In this document: positions 12,868 to 22,869 of the stretch, one piece after another | Numbering within the stretch: the stretch's first letter is position 1 | Layout of the letters: each line of letters starts with the position of its first letter | NCBI RefSeq assembly: GCF_963966145.1 | Contig: NC_091046.1 | Coordinates: 30,442,001 to 30,506,000 of the forward strand | Length of the DNA: 64,000 nucleotides | DNA from: Tenebrio molitor | Taxonomy: Eukaryota; Arthropoda; Insecta; Coleoptera; Tenebrionidae | Direction: 5' to 3' | The notes under the pieces: model-generated | What the model saw: only the letters and a program-made list of their open reading frames with translations | What the model was told of the DNA's origin: nothing | The model's database searches: none | Translations under genes and position numbers: made by a program

Positions 12868-14206
12868 TGTTACGTTATAAATTACGCTCCAGAAACTGGG
12901 CAACCCTGTTACCGGTTACAAATCCGGAATGTTCAGGGGTATAACGAACAAGTCGTGGCTTCGACTCGGTTTACAATGCGAACCACGAGAAACGCCGACC
13001 GAAGCTGAAAAATTGGTGAGAACAGCCCGGAGTACGGGAAATGATACGCAATCTTCCAACTAATCGTTTATTCAGATGTCAAACAATGAAAATAATGATA
13101 TAAATGAAAAAGAAAACAACGAAGCCTGACTAGCCCTATGGCGTGTACAAAATTGAATAACCCTAACTCCTCGGAGGGTCCTCCGGGTCCCAGATATTCA
13201 ACGAACGAGTACCGGCGAAACAGTAAAAAAAATTCCTTTCTTTAGCGAAGGAGGAAGGCCGACTGGTCCTACGTAACGTCGCTATTCGGCTACGCCGCCC
13301 GCATAAGCGGGGAGGTCCTCCAAGTCTTCCTTCGCTCCAAAAAAAAATTGAAGTTAAGATGTTTTTCTCCGGTACGGACCGGTGAAGAACCACGCGCAAA
13401 AAAATGTTCGGTGAGCGCGATACACAATTCCTGGCGAGGTCACTCACCGATTGATAATCGTTCGTGAATATAAAAACCCGACGGACTTGATAAGGAAATT
13501 TTTTTCTTAAGTTAGTACGATTAATGAAATGACGCGCCTTATTATAAAACTGCAACTTTAACAGTGGAACAAATTATAATCCTAAACGCGATATACAAAT
13601 TAATGAATTTGATGGAACTTTTCACCCGTCGAAATAATGAGTGACAATGGAAATTTGACTATAGTTAAATACAAACGCTCAATTAGTTCGACGGAGTGAC
13701 AAAATACAACCGAAAACTTTGAGAAGCTACGGCCTGTAAAAATTGGGGTGTCACCACTGCTCCCGACTTGCTGGTGGGTAGATCCGGCACATTCCGGTGA
13801 GTCCGGGGACGACCTGGACTGACAGAACTCGACGAGATCCTGATCCGCAAAAGCGTTCGGTCTGGAACCTTCCGTAGTGAAGTCCGTGATCCGCTTGGCG
13901 ATGTGGGCGGTGGTACTTAGACGAATCGTCTCCAACGGCCCTCGTGAACTCCACTACGTCGTCTCGTCGGCCCTGCAAATTCACTCGATCACTGTCCCCT
14001 TGACTCTCCCCAGGCACTGACAACACTCCCGGCAAAAGGTCGTGAAAAATCCCCGCTCTCTCTGGTTCCCCCGATTTATAGCTTCCACCCCCTCTGTGCG
14101 CAGATTTTTCGGCGGAAGTCCGAGTACGTTTCCGTCGCGATGGATTCTAGAACATTCTAGAAAAATCGCGAAGATTTACAATCGCGCGGCGATTTAAATC
14201 GTAACA
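12868..14206 (-). repeat. 3' LTR of the minus-strand Ty3-type element
   Basis: 1339-bp repeat, TGTTAC to GTAACA. Its neighbouring polypurine tract on the minus strand (TAGGGGGGGTCGCG) identifies this as the downstream LTR. Confidence 0.85.
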
Positions 14207-15746
14207 CGCGACCCCCCCTAAAATATAAAAATTGAGCTGGGCGAAATTTTTAAAAACCGTGAACCGATAGAGAAAACTGGTGGACCCCCAACGTAGTAAA
14301 CTCGACCACGGAGTTAAATTACCTTACAAGATGAATGTCCAGTAGATGATTCTGTTCGGGGTGAAGCCCCAGGTCTCTGGAACAGACCTAGCAGTTTGTA
14401 GTCCTGCCAGACTGACGCGATCAGAAGGATCGTATACAAATTATTTAAAACTTGAAAACCCAAACATAAAATAACAAAACTCTCCCACACCCCTTGCTGC
14501 TATTTAGCCGCAGCCGCTGAAATTTAGTTTCGGAGTGATAAGGGGTCCGTTTTACCGTATCTGAAGGAACCGACAGCCACGTCGATATAGCGGCTTGAAA
14601 CAATAGGCATTTGTGCAAATTGACCCGGTTGCTGGACTGCCCTGAAATTTGGGGTTTACTCCTGAGCGCCTTGATGGTCTGGCTACCCCGAGAGAGACCT
14701 CCGCTCGCCCTTCCATCCTCCCAAAGAATTGCAAAACTGATAACCCATGTGCGGCTGTGTAGCCGTTGCTACCACAACCGAGCACGAATTTCAAAACAAC
14801 ACACGAAAAACCTGAAGACTGTCAACATTGGTGGGTCAAGTTCGAAATAGCCGCTGGAAACCGTCGGCGCGCTCTTCGCCCGCGTCCCACATTGATGATC
14901 GTGCGTTCGTTCCCCCGAGTTGCAAAATTCAAAAACTGGCGACTTTGTCAAAAACCGATTCAATTTCCCGAACGGGACGACATCACGGTGGTAGGTCTTC
15001 TTCGTCGCGTGGACGGCGCGAGGATCTAGTGCAAAAGTAAGGAATTAAATCCGCAACTAGGCGTTCGACCACTCTTGGTCTTCCGTGCGTGAGGTTCCAA
15101 ATCCGCCGCCGCGCTATGGCGCCGAGTTCCTCGACCGTTCAACTTCGGCCCTCCAGAGGACACTCGCCCCTAGTGAACCTCACCACGATTCTCCCTCTTT
15201 CGCCCCGGACCGCCCGCGCACCACGCCGACGACCACGCTACCGTCCTCCGGGTCCTTAACCTTGACGACACGACGTCCGAAAATACAACTTCCGTCCCCG
15301 GCGAACCAGAAACTCCTCGGATTCACGAAACGCAACAACCAGACAGAAAAACGGAAACGCAAAACGCAACGACTCACTTGTCACCCCCAATGTTGACCAC
15401 GCGACCGTTCGCTCTTCGACACCGAGCCGAACCGGTGAAAAAAAAAAAAAAATCGCGAAAGTGACCTGCCGCACTCCCAACCAACCTCCCAAACTCCAAA
15501 AATCGACATCGAAAATGGACGAGGACGCTGGCGACATTCACGATCCAAAAAAGAAAAAAAAAATGGGAACTCCAGGTCCCGACAAAACTTTGCAGCCCCC
15601 TTTATGCCGTCCTTTCTCCCGACACGTAGGACCGAGGCCACGTGCTAGCCGTTCGCTCCGGTTGGTCCCGGTGAAGTCCGGTGAGACTCAAAAAAAAGAA
15701 GGAAAACCTGAAGATTGTCCTGGTGACTGCGAAACACGATTGAACG
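14207..15746 (-). other. non-coding interior of the Ty3-type element
   Basis: GC-rich DNA between the integrase remnant and the polypurine tract. Open frames of up to about 100 codons on both strands show no recognisable domain and are probably composition effects. Confidence 0.6.
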
Positions 15747-16091
15747 TTATTCATTCCAGCTCGTGTCGGAACCGCCGTCGGAGTCTTCATACTCCCGTCC
15801 AGTGAACTCCGGGCAACTGGAATCATGATCGTCCTCGCTCTCGCGTGTGTGATCTGGCTTGAGGTCCTTTACATGCCATTTGCCTTTGTAGACACCGAGA
15901 TCGTCCACGAGGGCGTAGACATTTTTACCGAGGCGCTCCGTGATTGTAAACGGACCTACGAATGGTTTTGCCAATTTGGCGCTAAAATGTTTGGTGCCAT
16001 CGGTTGTCGGATAGGATCGTTTCCAAACCAGATCACCCACCGCATATTCAACTTCCCGACGCTTCGCATCGTAGTACCGTTTCGCTCTATC
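15747..16091 (-). pseudogene. Ty3-type integrase C-terminal fragment
   Basis: In the minus frame just after the primer-binding site the translation shows RAKRYYDAKRREV, GDLVWKR, FSAKLAKPFVGPF, and KWHVKDLKPD, the GPF/chromo-like C-terminal region of Ty3/gypsy integrases, followed by an acidic tail to a stop at 15747. The zinc finger and DD35E core are missing. The fusion point lies at or within the primer-binding site, so a deletion has removed everything from the leader to the integrase core. The frame is open but cannot encode an active integrase. Confidence 0.8.
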
Positions 16092-16106
16092 CCGGTTGAG
16101 CCCCCA
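16089..16106 (-). promoter_or_regulatory. tRNA-Pro-like primer-binding site
   Basis: On the minus strand TGGGGGCTCAACCGGGAT starts four bases inside the 5' LTR. It differs at two adjacent positions from the classic tRNA-Pro priming sequence (GT there, AA here). Confidence 0.75.
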
Positions 16107-16110
16107 ATAT

Positions 16111-17450
16111 TGTTACGTTATAAATTACGCTCCAGAAACTGGGCAACCCTGTTACCGGTTACAAATCCGGAATGTTCAGGGGTATAACGAACAAGTCGTG
16201 GCTTCGACTCGGTTTACAATGCGAACCACGAGAAACGCCGACCGAAGCTGAAAAATTGGTGAGAACAGCCCGGAGTACGGGAAATGATACGCAATCTTCC
16301 AACTAATCGTTTATTCAGATGTCAAACAATGAAAATAATGATATAAATGAAAAAGAAAACAACGAAGCCTGACTAGCCCTATGGCGTGTACAAAATTGAA
16401 TAACCCTAACTCCTCGGAGGGTCCTCCGGGTCCCAGATATTCAACGAACGAGTACCGGCGAAACAGTAAAAAAAATTCCTTTCTTTAGCGAAGGAGGAAG
16501 GCCGACTGGTCCTACGTAACGTCGCTATTCGGCTACGCCGCCCGCATAAGCGGGGAGGTCCTCCAAGTCTTCCTTCGCTCCAAAAAAAAAATTGAAGTTA
16601 AGATGTTTTTCTCCGGTACGGACCGGTGAAGAACCACGCGCAAAAAAATGTTCGGTGAGCGCGATACACAATTCCTGGCGAGGTCACTCACCGATTGATA
16701 ATCGTTCGTGAATATAAAAACCCGACGGACTTGATAAGGAAATTTTTTTCTTAAGTTAGTACGATTAATGAAATGACGCGCCTTATTATAAAACTGCAAC
16801 TTTAACAGTGGAACAAATTATAATCCTAAACGCGATATACAAATTAATGAATTTGATGGAACTTTTCACCCGTCGAAATAATGAGTGACAATGGAAATTT
16901 GACTATAGTTAAATACAAACGCTCAATTAGTTCGACGGAGTGACAAAATACAACCGAAAACTTTGAGAAGCTACGGCCTGTAAAAATTGGGGTGTCACCA
17001 CTGCTCCCGACTTGCTGGTGGGTAGATCCGGCACCTTCCGGTGAGTCCGGGGACGACCTGGACTGACAGAACTCGACGAGATCCTGATCCGCAAAAGCGT
17101 TCGGTCTGGAACCTTCCGTAGTGAAGTCCGTGATCCGCTTGGCGATGTGGGCGGTGGTACTTAGACGAATCGTCTCCAACGGCCCTCGTGAACTCCACTA
17201 CGTCGTCTCGTCGGCCCTGCAAATTCACTCGATCACTGTCCCCTTGACTCTCCCCAGGCACTGACAACACTCCCGGCAAAAGGTCGTGAAAAATCCCCGC
17301 TCTCTCTGGTTCCCCCGATTTATAGCTTCCACCCCCTCTGTGCGCAGATTTTTCGGCGGAAGTCCGAGTACGTTTCCGTCGCGATGGATTCTAGAACATT
17401 CTAGAAAAATCGCGAAGATTTACAATCGCGCGGCGATTTAAATCGTAACA
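16111..17450 (-). repeat. 5' LTR of the minus-strand Ty3-type element
   Basis: 1340-bp repeat nearly identical to 12868-14206, adjacent to the primer-binding site. Confidence 0.85.
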
Positions 17451-17572
17451 GTACCTACGTTGATTACTAAATTAAATCACATTATAAACGGTATCAAGGA
17501 GTCAGTGGCATCAGTATTTTTGGTTGCGAACAAAATAAATTCAGAAATAAACCTTATGTGACTTGCCCTGTA

Positions 17573-18130
17573 TTTGCGTTGTGATCTTACAAAATCTGGA
17601 TTGGGTACAGTTAAAGTTTGATTTATGCCAGTTTTTATGTCAGGAACGGCCGTTATTAGCAGAGAATTTTCATCCCGTTTGAAGTTCCCGCCAATTTCAA
17701 ATGGAGTGGTCGCCTCATGAATGACGAGTCGGTAAAAAAGATCCACATTATCGATCTAGAACAGACACGTGTGAACTAGGTTTATTATTTCGCCGGTCAA
17801 AAACGGAAATATCTAGTAACTAGTAACATACCCTGAATCCTGAATGGCATCAACAGACATTTTGGATTATTTGTCTCTTCGCACGGCATCTGATATTTCC
17901 ACGATTAAAATAACCTAAAAGGAAGCAGATGATACAACTTATCATAACAGAACTTTACAATTACCTGTCACAATAAATAAATTCCACTAAATAGGTAAGC
18001 CAATGCAACATTATTACATTGTTACATCAGTCTCAAAGTCACTGTAACATTTTTTATATTGCTGTTTCGATTTTTCAGGTTTCAAATGCGACACTGCTCA
18101 ATTTATAATATTTTTTTAACTCTAGATGAG
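17573..18130 (-). pseudogene. Crypton-type tyrosine recombinase, decayed copy B
   Basis: Minus-strand fragments parallel copy A: an LELKKYYKLSS segment with stops, then a splice-acceptor-like TTTTAG followed by VILIVEISDAVRRDK with a stop, then (17573-17700) VPDIKTGINQTLTV and PNPDFVRSQRKY. This is the order of a Crypton transposase from the core-binding domain into the catalytic domain. The copy is cut at 17570 by the MITE terminus. Many stops and frameshifts show it is dead. It lies head-to-tail with copy A. Confidence 0.6.
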
Positions 18131-18242
18131 TACACGGAACAAGAGCTGCATATTTGCGGTATAATCTTACAAATTCTGGATTGGTGACAGTAAAAGTTCG
18201 TTTTATACCAGTTTTTGTGTCAGGAATGGCCACCATTAGAGG

Positions 18243-18840
18243 CATTTTCATATTTGGTGGCGGAAACAAAAGACTGAGAAATGTCACAAAAATGTATTGT
18301 CAGTGTCAAATTTCTCATCAACGCCGTAAAAAGGAATGTCTAGGTAAATTTAAATTTTCGCTAAATACCGGGTGATCAAAAAGGACTGTTTAAGTTGGCA
18401 GTACAATTAAGAAAATTTTATATTTCGGTTATTTATAACACTGCAACCGGGTATGTTTTGTTGGTTTATTTGACAAATAGCTGATGTAGGTATAGCATTA
18501 ACAACGACAAGCCATCAACAACCGAAAGTTACTCCTGTTATACAATTTAAAATACAATTCAGTGTTACCAACTTAAACAGTCCTATTTGATCACCCCGTA
18601 GATTGAAAAAACAAATTCTAAGGAAACCAGTTTTTGTCAGTGCTTCAAAAGGAAAAGTTATTCTCATATAATCAAACGTATTAAAAATTATTTCTCTAGT
18701 TCGACGATGAATAACTTTCTTATTGCCAATTTGCTGCATTTCTGTCGAAATCACGAACGTCTTTGAGAAATTTGACACTGACAATACAAATTTGTGACAT
18801 TTCTCAGTCTTTTGTTTCCGCCATCAAATATTAAAATATC
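18243..18840. mobile_element. foldback MITE (family A), split by MITE B
   Basis: Arms carry GGCGGAAACAAAAGACT and its complement AGTCTTTTGTTTCCGCC, extending through an AATGTCACAAAA / TTGTCAGTGTCAAATTTCTCA region. A second copy is at 41323-41592. It lies inside Crypton copy A. Exact ends are uncertain by a few bases. Confidence 0.75.
18368..18598. mobile_element. MITE B, 231 bp, nested in MITE A
   Basis: Terminal inverted repeats GGGTGATCAAAAAGGACTGT / complementary right end. TA is duplicated at 18366-18367 and 18599-18600. The split arm of MITE A rejoins exactly across one TA when compared with the uninterrupted copy at 41.4 kb. An equally long copy is at 41864-42094. Confidence 0.9.
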
Positions 18841-19567
18841 TCTAATACAGAATGTTCATCCTTGATGTCATCGATAGACATTTTGGTTAGTTCGTCTCTT
18901 CGCATGGCTCCTGATATTCCCATGATTAAAATGACTTAAAAAAGGGCAGATTATACAGCTTATCATAACAGAACTTAATATTTACCTTCCACAATAAATC
19001 ATTTTCATCACTAGCTTTTTCTAAAAATAAATTGATCTGGTCTCGTGTCAATACCTTAGACTTTTTCGCCTGATAACCAACTGACTTTTTTTTTCAAAAA
19101 AGGTACCAATTTCAGAAACTTCGTAACATCAATGCCATCCCGTATGTTCAGCGTGAGCTTCAACATTGAATATGTGCTCCATAAAGTTGAACTTTTCACA
19201 GTTTTTGATTTTTCCATTAAATAAGCCAAAACAACATTCTCCGACACCGTTTTCACATTATTTTTATTACACCACTCTTTAAAGTCATTGTAACACTTAT
19301 TGTACTGCCGTTTGGACTTTTCTGGTATTAAATTGGACACTGCACAATCTGCAATATTTTTTAACTCCGGGGAAGTAGACGAAACAAAAACGTTGTGATT
19401 TTCTTGCGACATTTTTCCAATTTTACTCAAAATGAATTGTTTTATTTATGTCGTTTCCATAGCGACATAGCGAGATGTAGACCGTCTTTATTTTTATTGA
19501 CAGTGAAGGAAATTTTACTTTTTCATTTTATAATTACACATTTTCGGGTTGCACACAAAATGTTGTG

Positions 19568-19676
19568 TACACCTTGGCTACGAAATCCTTTGACTACCTC
19601 GAAATTGTCTTGTCTCGGCCGCAAAGCGGCCTTGACGACAATTTTTCTCTTGGTTCGTCAAAGTAGGATTTCGCAT
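19568..19676. repeat. imperfect inverted repeat with GC-rich centre
   Basis: GCTACGAAATCCTTTGACTA near the left end pairs imperfectly with GTCAAAGTAGGATTTCGC near the right end, around a CGGCCGCAAAGCGGCC hairpin core. It is probably a short foldback element. Confidence 0.5.
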
Positions 19677-19801
19677 CCTTGATATACAAATAACTATTTC
19701 AGGGAAGATTGCGTGAATATTATATGGGTGCTATAGTTTGGTTCTCATGAGTTTGTTGTAAACAATGGGAAGGGCGAAAAAATTTGAAATATCCCAAGAG
19801 A

Positions 19802-19809
19802 GTTATGAG
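19802..19809. repeat. 8-bp target-site duplication of the hAT (left)
   Basis: GTTATGAG precedes the left TIR and is repeated exactly at 22515-22522 after the right TIR. Eight bases is the hAT hallmark. Confidence 0.95.
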
Positions 19810-20049
19810 TAGGGCCCGGATTTTAGGCAATTAAAAAGTCGGAAATAGGTGCCTAAAATAGTCCCTTAAACTACTGCAAATAGTCCCTTAAAAACTGAAA
19901 ATAAGCCATACTAGGTCCTTAAAGTTGTGGTTAATTAAATTAAAAAATGTGTTTTTAAAGTTTTAAGTAGGTACACACAACAAGATATTTACTAATTATT
20001 TTTTATTAATTAATATACAATACTACAAGTTTGTTAGTTATTTACATTG

Positions 20050-21740
20050 TTACGTATTTACATTGCATACAAGATATTGCTCTAAATTTTCTACTTTAAA
20101 ACATTGTCGGTTATCCACCAAAATGGACTTATATTTTGAAAAACTTCTTTCTACCTCGCAAGAGGTAATGGGCGCAAATTTGTAATAAATTTCTTCCATT
20201 TTGGTGTCATGTTCCGGCACATCTTCACCTCTAAAAATTCTTGCCAATTCTAGAAGAAATTTGTATCCAGGATTTTTTTCAGTAACATCTTCAAGTTTTT
20301 TTAATGCTACTGCTGCTACAGGGCCTGGAGATTTTTTTAGGGAGGTAAATACGTTTTCAACAATTTTGATTGAATCGGTTAAAGGTAACCCATTTTTTTC
20401 CAATTGAGTAATACTTTCGCAGATTATTTTAAAATTACTGCGAACATAAATTAATTGGTTTTTTATTCCGGGTTTCTTCATTATAGACTGTGCTTTTTGA
20501 ATAGCAACAGCAGAACTTCCATCAAAGGACATGACAACCTGTGAGTAGTTAAAAACAGTTTAACAATCAATTAATTTGCTTATCTTTTATATACTTACTT
20601 CTTTAATGGAATCAAAGTGTTCGCTGTAAAACATAGCAGCCTGAAGCCATGTTCCCCATCGTGTTAAAATTGGCTGTGGAGGCAGTGGCATTTCTTTTAG
20701 TTTTTCTTTGTACATTTCAACTCTCAAAGGTGCCTTAACGAAAATTTTTTTCACGTTCGAAATTAAATTATCCACATCTTCATATTGATAGCGAATTTTT
20801 TCAGCCACTAGATTTAAAGCATGCGCTAAGCATGTGACATGCACAATTTTTGGATAAAACACCTTAAGGTGTCTACCAGATTTTATCATATATGGTGCTC
20901 CATCCGTTACAAACAAAAGAAACTTTTCAGCAACAACTCTGGTACTCCACAAGATTTCTACGCATAGAAATTTTAAATCAAAATAAATTTAAAAAAGTGA
21001 AAAACCCTTACCTAAAGATTGATTTACGAATCTAGCTATTGTCTCATGATTTGTTCTTTCTAATTGTTTAGACGCCGAAAGATAAGATTTTCCAGGTTCA
21101 TCTTCTGAAAGTTTCCCAACCAGACAATTCGCCACATATCGCCCAAGTGCATCTGTTGTTTCGTCAACTGAAACCCATATGTTAAAAGGATCCAGCTCAT
21201 TCCGAATGCGGTCAATAGTCTAAAAGTGAAAATAATTTTAAATTAAATATTAAAAGATAGTATGTTCATACATCTTTGTAGCATTTTGGTAAATAATTTT
21301 TCCGTAAAGTAGACTCATCCGGAATTTTTCTACCACAATATTTTGTCAGAAAATTCTGAAACGCAGGATTTTGTAGTTTGTGCCATGGTATATTGGCAGC
21401 TAAAAAGACGTTACAAAGTTCCATATTGAATGTACTATTTGCCGATTCCTCCAAGTTCTGTGTCAGCAACGTTTGCCGAAGCGGTGTCATAATGTTCTCT
21501 TTATGGATGGCCGTTTGCTCATGCTGTTGCAAGTGACATTTTTTTTCGCATATAAACTACAAAAAATAAAATTTTCAAATAAGTAAAAAATATAAAATGA
21601 CATATTTTTAATTATGCTTAACTTACCAGTTTACCACAAGCTTTACAAAACATTTCTCGGGTTGATTTTATTTCATATAAATCTTTCTTGCTTGTCCACT
21701 GTAATATTTTTTCGCGTAAACTAATTTTTTGTTTCGGCAT
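20050..21740 (-). CDS. hAT transposase, five exons, apparently intact
   Basis: Exons 21627-21740, 21272-21556, 21012-21219, 20599-20957 and 20050-20538 join at GT-AG sites with matching phases to give about 484 residues without a stop. Residues 1-60 hold a possible zinc finger (C32, C35, H50, H55) of the type seen in CGGBP1-related proteins. The middle has the DETTDALG motif (D152), and LFVTDGAP (D221) precedes CLAHALNLVAEK. The C-terminus carries SCEVERSFS (E452) and FKVENLEQYL, the hAT dimerisation region. D152, D221 and E452 are candidates for the D-D-E triad; this is inference from motif order. It would cut and rejoin the element termini in the nucleus. The start is the first ATG in frame; introns are 56-92 bp. 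The DUF659-like middle supports the family call. Confidence 0.9.
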
Positions 21741-21982
21741 TATGTTCACTTTAAACAGGTTCACAAGAAACACGACCACTGCACGGAGATAAAGTAAACG
21801 AGAAATGACAAATTTGTAATGCTTATATTTACGTCTCCCACCAAATTTCAGAGGAGATGGTTAATTTTATATTTCTTAAATTTTTAGAAAATGACACCCT
21901 TAAGGTTTCTCTTATTGTTTCACTTCGGGATTTTAATTTTCGTTTTTATGGCAAGGACCATTTTATAAACGTTAAAGCTTCT

Positions 21983-22113
21983 AACAATACCTAAGTATCA
22001 GAAAACATTAGACCGCGTATACCTGCACCCCTTCGAACAGAGGCAAACAGATAAACTCTGTAATTTATGCCAGTCCAGTCTAATGGTTTGTGGTACTTAG
22101 GTATTGTCGGAGT
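21983..22113. repeat. inverted repeat in the hAT 5' region
   Basis: ACAATACCTAAGTA at the left and TACTTAGGTATTGT at the right, with imperfect inner pairing around AACATTAGAC / GTCTAATGG. It lies upstream of the transposase start and may be a nested MITE or part of the promoter. Confidence 0.5.
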
Positions 22114-22522
22114 ATTTACCGCTGACATCATGGTCCCAACCGTAAAAGCGAAAAAGTAATTCCTGTATTGTACTGCACTTTGTACATTTCAGTAATTACA
22201 TCTCCTTAAATTTTAAAATCATAAAGCATTGTAAATTTTATTGAGGTACCACTTTTACATTTTCAATACCGTAAACTTCCCAGAATTCGAAAATTGGGAA
22301 AAAACCGCAAAAATGAAATTGATTTTTGGTCATTTTAGGCATGTTCAGGCAGTTAAAAGGTAAAATAGGTATTTAAAGGGCATTTTAGGCCGAATAGGCA
22401 GAATCAAATATGGCTCTAATTACTCTAATTAAGCCAGAAATCATTTATAGACAAGTTTCATACATGTGCCTTAAAAAATAAAAATAGTCCATTTTGCCTA
22501 AAATCCGGGCCCTAGTTATGAG

Positions 22523-22869
22523 TTGTTTTTCATAATGTGGATCTATGACGACAAGAAACAATATCGTGTTACTATAGTTCTTTGTACAACTAGTTATGAA
22601 AGTCATACTTTTTTTCACGAATTCGCAGATTGATTAACGAGGGCGTAGCCCGAGTTAATTAAGTAAACAAGTGAAAAAAAGAGACTTTTGTAACATGTTG
22701 TACACACTCCATATTTTTTTGCATATCGATGTAAGTTGAGAAATTTGGTCTAAAAGGATTTATGAAAAATGACAAAAAAAAATAGGTATGCTTTAACAAC
22801 CATCTCCAAGGAGATGGAACAAAATGATGCAAAAAAGTACTACTTTCACTACGATTTTTCGTGTAAAAA
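22523..22869. other. non-coding DNA between hAT and LINE
   Basis: Apart from the tail of the split reading frame (to about 22611), nothing recognisable: A-rich runs and no open frame of note. Confidence 0.5.

Larger units (their letters stand above)
12868..17450 (-). mobile_element. young, internally deleted Ty3-type LTR retrotransposon
   Basis: LTRs of 1339 bp (12868-14206) and 1340 bp (16111-17450) begin TGTTAC and end GTAACA and are flanked by GTAC duplications (12864-12867, 17451-17454). I see one substitution (A/C near 13790 versus 17033) and one A-run length difference between them. The element runs on the minus strand: a tRNA-Pro-like primer site is at 16089-16106 and the G-rich polypurine tract is the complement of 14208-14220. 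Only the C-terminal part of an integrase remains, starting at the primer site; gag, protease, reverse transcriptase and RNase H are gone. Such a recent copy without enzymes must have been mobilised by a related complete element. Confidence 0.9.
12642..17570. mobile_element. MITE with long inverted repeats, split by an LTR element
   Basis: The left part (12642-12867) and right part (17451-17570) carry inverted repeats beginning CAGGGCAAGTCAC. About 110 bp of each arm can be paired by eye. A TA is present on each side (12640-12641 and 17571-17572), fitting a Tc1/mariner-type MITE. The minus LTR element 12868-17450 sits in its interior. The right flank is the Crypton remnant at 17573. Confidence 0.8.
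18131..19430 (-). pseudogene. Crypton-type tyrosine recombinase, decayed copy A
   Basis: Starting at 19430 the protein has a SAM-like core-binding domain (KSKRQYNKCYNDFKEW, NVVLAYLMEKSKT, STLWSTYSMLKLTLN). A homopolymer frameshift near 19070 leads to GYQAKKSKVLTRDQINLFLEKA and a donor-like GTAAAT after 18986. The next exon carries MGISGAMRRDELTKMSIDDI; RRDEL contains the first catalytic arginine region. MITEs then interrupt (18243-18840), and PDTKTGIKRTFTV follows at 18140-18235. The acceptor before the second exon reads TTTTTTAA where copy B reads TTTTAG, so splicing also looks broken. The C-terminal H-x-x-R / tyrosine part is absent. Confidence 0.7.
19810..22514 (-). mobile_element. complete hAT DNA transposon, 2705 bp
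   Basis: Perfect 20-bp terminal inverted repeats (TAGGGCCCGGATTTTAGGCA at 19810-19829 and its complement at 22495-22514) and an exact 8-bp duplication define the element. Copies of TTTTAGGC or its complement recur within the first and last 150 bp, as expected for subterminal transposase-binding repeats. One spliced transposase gene fills 20050-21740. The 5' region (21741-22494) contains a nested inverted repeat at 21983-22113. Perfect termini, an undamaged target duplication and an open spliced frame suggest recent insertion and possible autonomy. Confidence 0.95.
19764..22611 (+). pseudogene. short reading frame split by the hAT insertion
   Basis: An ATG at 19764 opens a frame (MGRAKKFEISQESYE...) that runs to the hAT insertion point. 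With the element and one copy of its 8-bp duplication removed, the frame continues without a stop to a TGA near 22610, about 52 codons in all, rich in Y, F, K and E. It is not recognised. It may be a small gene, a first exon or a fragment of an older repeat; a frame of this length also arises by chance. Confidence 0.3.

Noticed and set aside
14552..15641. Several 80-100 codon frames inside the minus-strand LTR element
   Set aside because: Frames on both strands in GC-rich DNA, none with a recognisable domain.
12868..17450. The two 1.34-kb repeats as a segmental duplication
   Set aside because: TGTTAC...GTAACA ends, a primer-binding site, a purine tract and GTAC duplications show they are LTRs.
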